64,000 nucleotides of DNA from Altericroceibacterium xinjiangense (GCF_003958635.1 NZ_RSEK01000005.1:62001-126000); one strand, 5' to 3'; shown: positions 34,091-42,816, counted from the stretch's first letter. Program-made: numbers and translations. Notes: generated by a model not told the origin, from the sequence alone.

Positions 34091-34948
34091 TCAGTGCACC
34101 GGGGGATCGGTGCGCGGAACATGCTGGACCGGCGCCACCGGCTCCTCCGGGGTACGCGGAGGCAGCGCGTCTTCGGGCACGTCGTCGATCTGCATGTCCG
34201 GTGTCGGTATATCCTCGATCGAGCGGACGCGGACATCGATCCGTTCCCCGTCCCACCGGAGTTCGTTGAAGCTCTGCGGGGTTGATCGAATCCGCTGGGA
34301 CAGCGTTCCCGCACCGATCATCCGCACCGGCCCGTTGGGGGTTTCCCGCAGAAGATCGAAGGCATCGTGGACATGCCCGCTCAGCACTCCCACCACGTTC
34401 CGCTTCGCAAGTTCAGCCAGGGCATGATCGCCGCCGTGAGTCAGCGCGTGGCCCCGGGTTCCGGCTTCGACCAGCGGGTGATGGCAGGCAACCAGCGCGC
34501 GCGTGCCCGAGGGGAGCGCATCGATCGCCCCGAGCGTCCGCGCCAGAGCCTCATCGGTAATCCAGCCGTAGGACCACGGCCAGCGGGGCTGCCAGCGACG
34601 CACCGTCTTCAGCGGGACCACGGCGATGCCGGGCAAGTCGATCTCACGCTCAACCAGATGTTCGATCGCCCTGAAACGCTTGTAAGGGCTGGTGAACCGC
34701 TCCAGCAGATTGAAGTAGGGCAAGTCGTGATTGCCGATTTCGACCGTCACCGGCACATCGAGCGACTGGATCCAGCGGCAGGCGGCATCGAATTCATGCT
34801 GCCGGGCCCGCATCGTCAAATCGCCGGTGATGGCGACGGCCGCAGGCCGTTGTTCGGCAATTTCCTGCTTTACCCAGTCGAGCGAGCGGTTGTCCTCCAG
34901 CCCGAAGTGGATATCGCTGATGTGGAAGAGCAGCGTTGGTTCAGCCAT
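34091..34948 (-). CDS. Calcineurin-like metallophosphoesterase
   Basis: A 285-residue phosphoesterase with the complete binuclear metal motif set: DIHFG (residues 12-16), GDLTMRA, GNHDLPY, CHHPL and GHVHDAF. Such enzymes hydrolyse phosphomonoesters, cyclic nucleotides or lipid phosphates. A C-terminal acidic Pro-rich tail (EDALPPRTPEEPVAP) follows. It overlaps by 8 bp the lipid-kinase gene, suggesting a phosphorylation/dephosphorylation pair acting on a lipid, which is inference. Confidence 0.88.
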   Translation of the reverse strand: MAEPTLLFHISDIHFGLEDNRSLDWVKQEIAEQRPAAVAITGDLTMRARQHEFDAACRWIQSLDVPVTVEIGNHDLPYFNLLERFTSPYKRFRAIEHLVEREIDLPGIAVVPLKTVRRWQPRWPWSYGWITDEALARTLGAIDALPSGTRALVACHHPLVEAGTRGHALTHGGDHALAELAKRNVVGVLSGHVHDAFDLLRETPNGPVRMIGAGTLSQRIRSTPQSFNELRWDGERIDVRVRSIEDIPTPDMQIDDVPEDALPPRTPEEPVAPVQHVPRTDPPVH

Positions 34949-35795
34949 GATAGTGTGTCGCTAGCAGATCGACCTCGCACCGCGCCAGCCGGAAGGTTTC
35001 CGCCGGGCCGCCTTCCTTCAGCTCCCCGTCGAACGCCAACCCGAACGACCCTCCCCCAAGACTGACGATTCGCAGGGCCTCCGCAAGCCCAAGCTCGTCA
35101 TGTGGTCCGGTCCGAAAATTGTGCCGCAGCATGGCGAGCCCGTGGTTGAAATAATCCCCCAGGGTGTCGGAATAGTAGCCGTTCACCTCGATCCCTTTCT
35201 CCCGCGGGCACAGCATGAGCAGCGGATAGCCTTGATCCCGCCCCATTTCCGGCTCGATACACGCGATCATGGGGGCGGCGACCGACTGCTCGATCGCCTG
35301 GGCAGCTCGGTCGGTCAGGGCGACGACGTCCGCCGAGCGCATGGCTTCGCGCACTTCGCTCCAGACCGTTCCCGGACCCGCCAGAAGCTCGGCCAGGGCG
35401 TCTCCATGAGGTGATCGCAGGATGAGGGGGCGGACAGGCTGAGCCAGGCCGCTGGCGGCCGTGTGCACCACCGCTTCAAGCGCCGTTTCTCCATGAAGCC
35501 GGTGATAAAGCAGGTTCATCGTTCCGCCGGGCAGGACCAGGATCGCACCGTTCCAGCCATAGAGCGAGGTCACGACTGCGCTGGTGGTCCCGTCTCCGGC
35601 AAACACCGCCAGCACTCCTACTCCTGCCGCATCCAGTTCGGCAGCGGTGGGCAGTGGATCTTCGGGAAAACAGATCGTCCGGGCGACATGGAAGCCGGCA
35701 TCGCCGCAGCAAGAATTCAGCGCTTCCAGCGCTGCCGCATCGTTGCTGCCGCTCGCTTCGTTGACCACCAGCCACAAGGAACCCTGCCGCGCCAT
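34941..35795 (-). CDS. Diacylglycerol/sphingosine-kinase family protein
   Basis: A 284-residue DAGK-like protein. It starts MARQGSLWLVVNEASGSND, has the nucleotide loop FAGDGTTSAVVTSLYG (AGDGT in place of the usual GGDGT) and the downstream LPGGTMNLLYHRLHG, the core of lipid-kinase motifs. Later motifs are weak, so it could be a lipid kinase or a related enzyme. The ATG at 35795 is chosen; a TTG at 35834 overlapping the upstream gene (TTGA) would add 13 residues. Members in sphingomonads may serve sphingolipid metabolism, which is speculative. Confidence 0.78.
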   Translation of the reverse strand: MARQGSLWLVVNEASGSNDAAALEALNSCCGDAGFHVARTICFPEDPLPTAAELDAAGVGVLAVFAGDGTTSAVVTSLYGWNGAILVLPGGTMNLLYHRLHGETALEAVVHTAASGLAQPVRPLILRSPHGDALAELLAGPGTVWSEVREAMRSADVVALTDRAAQAIEQSVAAPMIACIEPEMGRDQGYPLLMLCPREKGIEVNGYYSDTLGDYFNHGLAMLRHNFRTGPHDELGLAEALRIVSLGGGSFGLAFDGELKEGGPAETFRLARCEVDLLATHYHG

Positions 35796-35830
35796 GGCCC
35801 TACAGCGCGCTGCATGCCCGCCGGTTCCCG

Positions 35831-36109
35831 TCAAACCCTATTCGAAAGGATTAACCAGGCAGCGGCGGCGTTGAACGCGGTGTAGGCCAGGTAACCCCAA
35901 GCCCAGACGACCAGCCCCTGGGACGTCAGCAGCAGAGCGGCGAGCAGCAGCAGGAATTCCGTGGCCAGGCTGATTCGCCCGCCCAGCAGGTGCACGAACC
36001 ACGGAACCCGCCCCAGCAGGGGATGCCCGCTTTCGAGCACGGCCTTGTGGAGCGCGAAATTCGCGACTCCCAGGATCAGGATCAGCACGACAGCCACTAC
36101 GCCTGCCAA
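35831..36109 (-). CDS. Small membrane protein with three helices
   Basis: A roughly 92-residue hydrophobic protein with three transmembrane segments (AGVVAVVLILILGVANFAL, then ATEFLLLLAALLLTSQGLV and WGYLAYTAFNAAAAWLIL). The start is uncertain because no ATG is in frame: TTG at 36109 has AAGGA nine bases upstream and is preferred, TTG at 36136 and GTG at 36097 are alternatives. It is directly upstream of the lipid-kinase gene and probably co-transcribed. Family not recognised. Confidence 0.6.
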   Translation of the reverse strand: MAGVVAVVLILILGVANFALHKAVLESGHPLLGRVPWFVHLLGGRISLATEFLLLLAALLLTSQGLVVWAWGYLAYTAFNAAAAWLILSNRV

Positions 36110-36315
36110 TGTGGCGCTTCCTTCGTCGATTGCCAAACGCGTTTCGCCGGTCCGCGCCAGTCTTTGGTCGATAGCGCGATTCGTTCGTCGGCTGGCTTCA
36201 ATCGATGGTCGGGAAGCACGGGAATCCGGGGTCTAGGTGGGTTAATCCTGTTTCACGCCAAGGTTCAAGCCGAACCCCCTGCCCGGACCTGGCGCAATGA
36301 GGAAGGATGACCGCC

Positions 36316-36618
36316 ATGAAGATTTTCACGCTCGTATCCGCAGCTGCCGCTCTTGCCCTTGCCGCTCCTGCCTTCGCCGCCCAGCCGGCCGGGAACTCGG
36401 TCGAGGTCCAGTACCGCGATCTCGACTTGTCCTCCCCGCAAGGCATGGCCGAGCTGGATCGCCGGCTCGACAAGGCAGCCCGCCAGGTCTGCAACCTCAA
36501 CGCCACCAAGACCGGCACCCGCATTCCGGACACTGAATCGCGCCTCTGCTACAAGGAAACCAAAGACCAGCTGAAGCAGCACATTGCGGCGATGGCCCAG
36601 AAGAACCGCCTCGGTTGA
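36316..36618 (+). CDS. UrcA family secreted protein
   Basis: A 100-residue exported protein: signal peptide MKIFTLVSAAAALALAAPAFA and a short mature part, VEVQYRDLDLSSPQGMAELDRRLDKAARQVC, with two Cys (RQVCNL, SRLCYK) that likely form a disulfide. The UrcA family is found in Caulobacterales and Sphingomonadales, function unknown. The ATG at 36316 is selected because AGGAAGG (36300-36306) gives good spacing, while an upstream ATG at 36307 abuts it. It converges on the LytTR regulator. Confidence 0.85.
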   Translation: MKIFTLVSAAAALALAAPAFAAQPAGNSVEVQYRDLDLSSPQGMAELDRRLDKAARQVCNLNATKTGTRIPDTESRLCYKETKDQLKQHIAAMAQKNRLG

Positions 36619-36638
36619 GCCATGACGGCTGAGCCGTA

Positions 36639-36678
36639 GCGCCTTGGGTCAGGCACCGACCTGCCCGGCCCAAGGCGC
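36639..36678. terminator. Hairpin between urcA-type gene and LytTR regulator
   Basis: GCGCCTTGGG (36639-36648) and CCCAAGGCGC (36669-36678) pair perfectly over 10 bp with a 20-base loop, between two convergent genes. There is no T-run; termination activity is a guess. Confidence 0.45.
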
Positions 36679-36738
36679 CGAACATTCCTGAACAGCGCGA
36701 GCGCTCGGCGTTGCCGCCGGGCCCCTGCCGGCCTGCCC

Positions 36739-37476
36739 CTACCGGCCTGCCATAGCCTTCACCTTGCGCAGGTATGTGCGCCCGATCCGCAGCATTTCGC
36801 CGTTGGCGAGCTCTGCCGACCACACGCCCAGTCCTTCATGCCGGAAGCCGCGGATGCAGTCGCGGCGCAGGATGGTGGAGCGGTGGATGCGGATGAACTG
36901 CCGGGGATCCAGTTTCTGCTCCAGCCCCGCGATCGTCTGAAGCAGGAGATAGCTGTTGTCCGGGACATGCAGCCGGACATAATCCCGTTCGGCATCGATC
37001 CGCTCCACTTGCCCGGCATCGATCCGCAGCAATTCCGACCGGTGCGGCACCCAGAACTCGGTGAGCCATTCGCCAGCCGCCTTGGCCCGTGTACCCCGGC
37101 GGGAAATCGCCCGCTCGATCGCGCGCTCCAGCCGGTCGGGCGTCACCGGCTTCAGGACATAGTCGACCGCATCGAGATCGAACGCTTCCACGGCGAAGCT
37201 GTCATGTGCCGTCACGAAGATTACCGCCGGCCGCAAATCGCCGCGGCCCAGTTCACGCGCGACGGCCAGTCCGTCGACCCCCGGCATGGTCATGTCGAGC
37301 AGCAGCAAGTCCGGCTTGAGCGTTCCGGCCAGCCGCAGCGCGGCCGCGCCGTCGCTGGCGGTGCCGACCACCGCCAGGCCTTCCAGCCCCGCGCAGATCA
37401 CCTGCATCCGCTCGATCGCCAGCGGTTCGTCATCGACAATCAGCGTTCGCAGCGCCTGGCCGTCGGTCTCGCTCAT
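36739..37476 (-). CDS. LytTR-type DNA-binding response regulator
   Basis: A 245-residue regulator. The N-terminal receiver domain has the acidic pocket D15-D16, the phosphorylation site D61 in LLLLDMTMPGVDG, T/S in VTAHDSF and K in YVLKPVT. The C-terminal LytTR domain (about 140-245) has IDAERDYVRLHVPDNSYLL and DPRQFIRIHRSTILRRDCI and binds DNA with beta strands. It overlaps the kinase gene by ATGA and is the likely phospho-acceptor. The target genes are not evident; the adjacent urcA-type gene is a candidate. Confidence 0.93.
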   Translation of the reverse strand: MSETDGQALRTLIVDDEPLAIERMQVICAGLEGLAVVGTASDGAAALRLAGTLKPDLLLLDMTMPGVDGLAVARELGRGDLRPAVIFVTAHDSFAVEAFDLDAVDYVLKPVTPDRLERAIERAISRRGTRAKAAGEWLTEFWVPHRSELLRIDAGQVERIDAERDYVRLHVPDNSYLLLQTIAGLEQKLDPRQFIRIHRSTILRRDCIRGFRHEGLGVWSAELANGEMLRIGRTYLRKVKAMAGR

Positions 37477-38699
37477 GCTTTCTCCGGATCGAAGGGAACG
37501 CGAATGGTGGTGACATAGCCTTCCGGCACCAGCCCGGAAACGAGGCTGGCCTGCCGGCCGAAGCGGGCTTCCAGCCGGTCCCGTACGTTGGCAAGGCCGA
37601 TTCCGTGACCGGGGCGCGGCGCAATCGTACCGGAAGCCCCCGGCCCGTCGTCCGCCACCGTGACGACCAACTGGCCGAATTCCTCCCGCGCGTGGATCGC
37701 GATGGTCACTTGTCCGGACGAGACCGCAACTGCGTGCTTCACCGAATTCTCGACCAGGGGCTGCAGGATCATGCCGGGCACCTTCGCGTCCGCGAGTTCG
37801 GGAGGAAGCTGGATGTCCACGCGCAGCCGGTCGGGAAAGCGGACTGCCTCCACCTCAAGGTACAGGCGCTGCAGTGCGACTTCTTCCCGCAGCGGCACGT
37901 CGGACGTGGGATCGTCGGCCAGGCTGCGGCGGTAAAAGGTGGAGATCGTCTGGATCATCCGCTCGGCCGCTTCGGTCCGGCCCGTCAGCACCAGCGCCGA
38001 AAGGGAATTGAGCGTATTGAACAGGAAGTGCGGATTGACCTGATAGCGCAGCGATCGCAGCTCCGCCGCCTTGGCCGCGCGCCGGAAGGTGCCTTCGCGC
38101 CGTTCCGCCGCTCGTGCCTTTTCGCCCGTCAGCAGCGCGAGGTACAACGCGGACCAGGCCAGCATCATGAAGTAGCGCCCGAACGCGACCTCTGTGATTT
38201 CCTGCCACGCGGACAAGCGCTGCGCGTCACGGTCGATGGTGATCGTCCCGTGCGGGGCATCGGGACCGGCAAGGCTGGAAACCCCGGTCGCGGGTACTTC
38301 GACCAGAAGATCGCCGCTTTCGGTCTGCCGCACCCGGATACCCTGCTGTTCGGCAACCCGCTGTATGATCGCCTGCTCCATGTCGGCAAAGGCCGCCTGG
38401 TTGGCCAGCGCCTGCGCCAGCGCCACGGGCGCGGAAACCAGCAGGGCGGCGGCGATCTTCGTCCAGAGCGGGCGATTGTCGAACAGCTGCAGGATCACCC
38501 ACAAGCCAAGGGTGATCGCCGCTCCGGCAAGGGATGCAAGGGCTCGCCGCCCCAGCAGCTGGTTCTCGAAACCGAGATCGAGGATCTCGGCCCGCAGCGT
38601 CGTCAGCACGAAATAGCACAGCCACAGCCCGGCGATCGAAGCCAGTACGGTTTCGAACGACACGCGGGCGTAGTGGACTTCAGGCTCCGAGACTTCCAT
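37473..38699 (-). CDS. LytS-type sensor histidine kinase
   Basis: A 408-residue sensor kinase. Four hydrophobic helices (about 14-34, 52-72, 80-100, 173-191) surround a periplasmic loop of about 65 residues. The His_kinase domain has phospho-His H224 in RYQVNPHFLFNTLNSLSAL, then the ATPase segments LQPLVENSVKHAV and VADDGPGASG, GHGIGLANVRDRLEARFG. It pairs with the LytTR regulator downstream (4-bp overlap). The signal is unknown. It is divergent from the PIMT/tolC operon, with 245 bp between them. Confidence 0.92.
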   Translation of the reverse strand: MEVSEPEVHYARVSFETVLASIAGLWLCYFVLTTLRAEILDLGFENQLLGRRALASLAGAAITLGLWVILQLFDNRPLWTKIAAALLVSAPVALAQALANQAAFADMEQAIIQRVAEQQGIRVRQTESGDLLVEVPATGVSSLAGPDAPHGTITIDRDAQRLSAWQEITEVAFGRYFMMLAWSALYLALLTGEKARAAERREGTFRRAAKAAELRSLRYQVNPHFLFNTLNSLSALVLTGRTEAAERMIQTISTFYRRSLADDPTSDVPLREEVALQRLYLEVEAVRFPDRLRVDIQLPPELADAKVPGMILQPLVENSVKHAVAVSSGQVTIAIHAREEFGQLVVTVADDGPGASGTIAPRPGHGIGLANVRDRLEARFGRQASLVSGLVPEGYVTTIRVPFDPEKA

Positions 38700-38944
38700 T
38701 TCGACTTCTTAGCCCGCCGCTGCCTGCCAGCGCCAACACCATGGTCGAACGCTGTCGTCTTCCGGTCGATCAGGCAGGGACGCACGCAGGCAGGCGAAAA
38801 GGCCCTGCACGTCGCTCGTCGGAAACGAATTCCCCCCGGTCGAACGATGAGGTCACGGCGCGCGGCAATCGCTATGGTCAAACCGCTTGGCCTGCGCGGG
38901 TCTAGCACCTAAAGCACCTGCCGAACCCCCAAGAGAGTTTTGCG

Positions 38945-39544
38945 ATGACCATGGTGGAAAACCGGCTCGCCGGATTTGAAGTAGCACGCAAGGCGATGGT
39001 CGACAGCCAGCTTCGACCAAGCGGCGTGAATGCCCCGTTTGTCCTCAAGCGCATGGGCAGCATCCCGCGTGAGGATTTCGTTCCGGAATCGGCGAAGAGC
39101 CTCGCCTATATCGATCGCTCGATTGCGCTCGGCGACGGGCGCTATCTGGCGCCTGCGGCGTTCTATGGAACGATGCTGCAGGAAGCCCTTCCGGTTCTGC
39201 AGGACCGCGCGCTCGTGGTGGACGGAGGCAGCGGATACCTGCCGCGGCTGCTCGATACGCTGGTCGGCACGGTTGAGGTGATCGATCCGGCTGCGGCGTT
39301 CCAGCCGGGCGGCGCGAGCGGCTTTACGCTGCTGCTGGTCGACGGCGCAGTCGAGAAGCTGCCTTCCACGCTGATGGAACGGCTGGCCGATGACGGCCGG
39401 GTGGTCACGGGGATCGTGCTAAACGAACTGACCCGCCTCGCTTACGGGCGCAAGGCGCTGGGCGATGCCGCCCTGCTTCCGCTGGCCGAGATGGGCATTC
39501 CGGTCCTGCGGGAATTCGCTGCACCGAAAGCCTGGAGCTTCTGA
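38945..39544 (+). CDS. Degenerate PIMT-like methyltransferase upstream of tolC
   Basis: A 199-residue protein related to protein-L-isoaspartate methyltransferases at its N-terminal half (ARKAMVDSQLRPSGVNAPFVLKRM, PREDFVPESAKSLAYID). The SAM loop is altered to ALVVDGGSGYLPRLLDTLVG, and the usual acidic and substrate motifs are missing, so catalysis is doubtful. This gene next to tolC is a recurrent sphingomonad arrangement, where it may be an inactive scaffold or a chaperone. AAGAGAG is the ribosome site. It ends two bp before tolC. Confidence 0.75.
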   Translation: MTMVENRLAGFEVARKAMVDSQLRPSGVNAPFVLKRMGSIPREDFVPESAKSLAYIDRSIALGDGRYLAPAAFYGTMLQEALPVLQDRALVVDGGSGYLPRLLDTLVGTVEVIDPAAAFQPGGASGFTLLLVDGAVEKLPSTLMERLADDGRVVTGIVLNELTRLAYGRKALGDAALLPLAEMGIPVLREFAAPKAWSF

Positions 39545-39546
39545 GC

Positions 39547-41118
39547 ATGGCCGGGAGGGGGCTGCGCGCGGGACCGGTTGCGGCTGCATGCCTGTGCGCC
39601 ATCGCGGCGCCGGTGCAGGCGGATACGCTGGAAGAAGCGCTGAGGCAGGCTTACCTCACCAACCCTACGATCGAGGGCGCACGCGCCCAGCAGCGCGTGA
39701 CCGACGAAACGGTCGCGATCGAGCGATCGGGGGGGCGGCCATCCGCCAGCGCACAAGGCACCTACACGGAATTCGTCAAGCAGAACGCCGCGTCCTTCAC
39801 GGCGCCGGAGCGTTCATTGACCGGGCAGCTGAACCTGGCTGTGCCGATCTATTCCGGCGGAGCGATCCGAAACGCGGTTCGTGCGGCGGAGACCCGGGTG
39901 CTGGCCGGACGGGCCGAGTTGCGCGGAACCGAAAGCGCCTTGTTCAGCCAAGTGGTCGCCGCCTACATGGACGTGATCCTGCAGGAAGCGCTGGTCGCCC
40001 TCAACGCCAATAACGTGGAGGTGCTGGGGATCAACCTCCAGGCGACACAGGACCGCTTCCAGATCGGCGACCTCACTCGCACGGACGTCGCCCAGTCCGA
40101 AGCACGGCTGTCGCTCGCCCGAAGTGATCTCAGAACGGTGCAGGCCAACCTGATCACCGCGCGCGAAACGTACATCGCGCTGGTCGGAGAAGCACCGACG
40201 GATCTCCAAGCCCCTCCCCCCTTGCCCAACCTGCCCGACTCGGTGGCGGTGGCGGTGGCGGCGGCGCTGGAAAACAACCCCGACCTGATCGCCGCGCAGG
40301 AACGCGCCGATGCCGCGTTCTACGATATCGACGTGGCCGGAGCGGGCCGGCTGCCCCAGCTCGAAGCGTTCACGACGGGAGGCTACACCAACTTCCTGAA
40401 CTCTCTCGGCGCTGGCGTGATCAACGTACCGATCCCGCAAGTGCAGACGACGGTACAAGCCGGCGTGCGGGCGACGATCCCGCTCTATCAAGGCGGGCGT
40501 CCCGCCGCGCAGGAGCGTCAGGCGCAGGCCCGGGCCTCGCAGGCGCTGGAACAAGTGGTGGCGGTCGAACGCGACGTGATCCAGCAGGTTCGCGGTGCCT
40601 ACGCCGCATGGCTGGCGGCCAACGCGATCATCGCATCGACCCAGGCGGCGGTCAGCGCGGCCGAGCTTGGCCTGGAAGGCGTGCGGGCGGAACAGACCGT
40701 CGGCAATCGCCAGATCCTCGACGTTCTGGACGCGGAGCAGGAACTGCTCCAGGCCCGGGCGCAGCTCGTCACTGCCCGGCGGACCGAATACGTCGCCGGC
40801 TTTACGCTTCTGGCCGCGATGGGCCGGGCCGAGGCTGAAGACCTCAACCTTGCCGAGGCGGGCCCGCTGTACGATCCGACCGTGTATTACGAAGACGTGC
40901 GCGGGTCGATCTGGGATTGGCGCAGGGACCCCGATCCGGAGACCCGCGCCACCCGCACGATCGAGATCCCGGCCCAGACCGCGGACATTCCCGGCGGAAT
41001 GGAAGAGCTTCCCTTGATTGACGAACCTCTCTCACCCACTACATTCGGGGCGCCCTACGGAATTCGGACAACCGATGTCCCTCCCTCGGACGTGGATATC
41101 CGCGAGCAGCCACAGTGA
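39547..41118 (+). CDS. tolC: TolC-family outer-membrane channel protein
   Basis: A 523-residue outer-membrane efflux or type I secretion channel: signal peptide (MAGRGLRAGPVAAACLCAIAAPVQA), two OEP repeats with long helices (DTLEEALRQAYLTNPTIEGARAQ and SVAVAVAAALENNPDLIAAQERAD) and conserved YxGG motifs (VPIYSGGAIRNAV; IPLYQGGRPAAQER). The C-terminal 90 residues (from about 430) are a Pro/Asp/Glu-rich tail longer than in E. coli TolC. Partner membrane-fusion and ABC/RND genes are not in the window. It starts two bp after the PIMT-like gene and is followed directly by the PopZ-like gene. Confidence 0.92.
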   Translation: MAGRGLRAGPVAAACLCAIAAPVQADTLEEALRQAYLTNPTIEGARAQQRVTDETVAIERSGGRPSASAQGTYTEFVKQNAASFTAPERSLTGQLNLAVPIYSGGAIRNAVRAAETRVLAGRAELRGTESALFSQVVAAYMDVILQEALVALNANNVEVLGINLQATQDRFQIGDLTRTDVAQSEARLSLARSDLRTVQANLITARETYIALVGEAPTDLQAPPPLPNLPDSVAVAVAAALENNPDLIAAQERADAAFYDIDVAGAGRLPQLEAFTTGGYTNFLNSLGAGVINVPIPQVQTTVQAGVRATIPLYQGGRPAAQERQAQARASQALEQVVAVERDVIQQVRGAYAAWLAANAIIASTQAAVSAAELGLEGVRAEQTVGNRQILDVLDAEQELLQARAQLVTARRTEYVAGFTLLAAMGRAEAEDLNLAEAGPLYDPTVYYEDVRGSIWDWRRDPDPETRATRTIEIPAQTADIPGGMEELPLIDEPLSPTTFGAPYGIRTTDVPPSDVDIREQPQ

Positions 41119-41120
41119 GA

Positions 41121-41546
41121 ATGCCAATGCCTCAGGACGGCGAACCTTCAGTCGAAGAGATCCTCGAATCCATCAAGAAGGTGATCGCGCGGGACAACCG
41201 CGAAAGCGCGCGCGCCTTGCGCCAGCCACACGCGGAGGAGGACGAGGATGTGCTCGACCTCGGCGAAGCGGATGAGTTTTCCGACGCCGAATCGGCTGAC
41301 GACGAAGCGCCGCTGACGGCGGAACGCTCTGCCCGGGCAATGCGCGAATCGCTCGCTGCGCTGGCGGTCCTGTCGGAACCGGGCGCATCGCCCCAGATCG
41401 TCCGCTCCGGCGAAACTTCGCTGGAAAGCATGGTCCGCGAAATGCTTCGCCCGATGCTGGCCCAGTGGCTCGATGCCCATCTGCCCCCGATCGTGGAGCG
41501 GCTGGTGAAGGCGGAAATCGCGCGTATCGCCGGCAAGAAAGGCTAA
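41121..41546 (+). CDS. popZ: PopZ-like DUF2497 protein
   Basis: A 141-residue protein with the PopZ pattern: an N-terminal helix [19 protein letters not shown], an acidic Asp/Glu-rich linker (about 35-65) and the C-terminal oligomerisation domain [36 protein letters not shown]. In Caulobacter PopZ (177 aa) forms a polar matrix that holds ParB-parS complexes; ParB and parS are also encoded in this window. Starts at GTG 41115, ATG 41121 or ATG 41127 are all possible; 41121 is used. It sits in the tolC operon. Confidence 0.85.
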   Translation: MPMPQDGEPSVEEILESIKKVIARDNRESARALRQPHAEEDEDVLDLGEADEFSDAESADDEAPLTAERSARAMRESLAALAVLSEPGASPQIVRSGETSLESMVREMLRPMLAQWLDAHLPPIVERLVKAEIARIAGKKG

Positions 41547-41568
41547 GCGCGCTATTTTCGGTTCCGAA

Positions 41569-41937
41569 CTGACGAAGGCCGAACGCGCGCTCGCCAAGAT
41601 TGGCGGCGAGGAGATCGAGCGGCATATCTTCCTCTGCGCCCTGGCGGAAAAGCAGGAATGCTGTTCCCGGGAAACCGGGCAGCGGGCGTGGAAGTACCTC
41701 AAACGGCGGCTCAAGGAACTGCGGCTCGCGGGACCAAAGTCTCGCGGGTGCGGCGGGGTACAGCGCAGCAAGGCGGATTGCCTGCAAATTTGTGCGGCCG
41801 GCCCGATCGCGGTCGTCTGGCCTGACCGGGTCTGGTACCATTCCTGCACCGAAGACGTGCTGGAGCGGATCATCCAGGAACACCTGATCGGCGGCCGCCC
41901 GGTCGAGGAATACCGGCTTAGCGCCTCCGATCAGTGA
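41569..41937 (+). CDS. [2Fe-2S] thioredoxin-like ferredoxin with non-canonical start
   Basis: In frame from the stop at 41506 to the TGA at 41935 there is no ATG, GTG or TTG until deep in the domain. The protein ([20 protein letters not shown]... ending [13 protein letters not shown]) nevertheless has a full thioredoxin-like [2Fe-2S] pattern: C23, C31/C32, C71 and C75 ([19 protein letters not shown]), [18 protein letters not shown] and [11 protein letters not shown]. Start by CTG at 41569 (shown; 122 aa) or ATT at 41554 with AAAGG 11 bases upstream are the options. It sits after popZ and overlaps the convergent gene by 7 bp. The codon usage fits its neighbours. Confidence 0.7.
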   Translation: MTKAERALAKIGGEEIERHIFLCALAEKQECCSRETGQRAWKYLKRRLKELRLAGPKSRGCGGVQRSKADCLQICAAGPIAVVWPDRVWYHSCTEDVLERIIQEHLIGGRPVEEYRLSASDQ

Positions 41938-42221
41938 TCCTCGTCCTCCAGGCTTGAGTCGACCGACTCGTCGTGACCCGTCCCGCTCGACAGGAACACC
42001 AGCCCCATCAGCGCCGACATCAGCAGCATCATCAGCCCGATGCCGAGCGCGGTTGCGATGAAGAAGTGGATCGAGATCGCGCCGAATTCCCGGTAGAACA
42101 GCAGCAGCGCGATGATCACCACGCCAACCGTCACCAGGAACATGAAGCGCATCAGGCGCCGGTACCGCCGCCAGGCGTGGGCGGCCTTTTCCGGGTCGTC
42201 GAGCGGGGAACGGCGCGTCAT
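41931..42221 (-). CDS. Small two-helix membrane protein
   Basis: A 96-residue protein with a basic N-terminus ([24 protein letters not shown]), two transmembrane helices ([16 protein letters not shown] and [24 protein letters not shown]) and an acidic tail ([13 protein letters not shown]). AGGG five bases before the ATG at 42221 supports the start. Unknown family, though common near CBS or ferredoxin genes in Erythrobacteraceae (from memory). Its 3' end overlaps the ferredoxin 3' end. Confidence 0.7.
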   Translation of the reverse strand: MTRRSPLDDPEKAAHAWRRYRRLMRFMFLVTVGVVIIALLLFYREFGAISIHFFIATALGIGLMMLLMSALMGLVFLSSGTGHDESVDSSLEDEDH

Positions 42222-42347
42222 CGCGCCCTGATGCCCGCCGGAACGCGGGTTGGCAAACAGTCTCTGCCCCGATTTCCGCCGAAGCGGCCAAGCATTTTGC
42301 CGAACGGGCGAGTCATGGCATGATGCCCTCAGCAGGGGAGAGAAGCC

Positions 42348-42776
42348 ATGACCATCGCCCAGGTACTCGAAAACCGCGACCAGACCATCATCAGCTGCAC
42401 CGCCGACGCTACCGTTGAACACGCCGCACGCAAGCTTGCGGAAAACCGGATCGGCGCACTTCCGGTGCTGGATGGCGGCAAGCCGATCGGAATCTTTTCC
42501 GAACGCGACTTGCTGTACTGCATTGCCCACGAAGGTGCGGACGTGCTGCGGCGGCCGGTCAGCGAAGTAATGACCGCGCCCGCGATCACCGTCGACTCCT
42601 CCACCGGCGTGATGGATGCGCTGGAGCTGATGACGCGGCGGCGGATTCGCCACTTGCCGGTAGTCGACAAGGGACGGCTGTCGGGCTTCGTCTCGATCGG
42701 AGACCTCGTAAAGCATCGGCTCGACAAGGTGGAAACCGAAGCCCGGCAGATGCGCGAATATATCCGCACCGTCTGA
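42348..42776 (+). CDS. CBS-domain protein
   Basis: A 142-residue protein built of two CBS domains (about 1-65 and 70-130): [29 protein letters not shown] and [31 protein letters not shown]. These tandem pairs bind adenine nucleotides and act as regulators; no effector domain is fused. The ribosome site GGGGAGAG precedes the ATG. It is 40 bp upstream of erpA. Confidence 0.88.
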   Translation: MTIAQVLENRDQTIISCTADATVEHAARKLAENRIGALPVLDGGKPIGIFSERDLLYCIAHEGADVLRRPVSEVMTAPAITVDSSTGVMDALELMTRRRIRHLPVVDKGRLSGFVSIGDLVKHRLDKVETEARQMREYIRTV

Positions 42777-42816
42777 ACCGCTTGAGGGCGTGGCCTGCGC
42801 CTCCTACATCGGAGGC

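Noticed and set aside
41506-41569. Frameshift fusion of PopZ and the ferredoxin frame
   Set aside because: PopZ ends at a complete family C-terminus and the two domains are unrelated; a rare start codon explains the data with less assumption.
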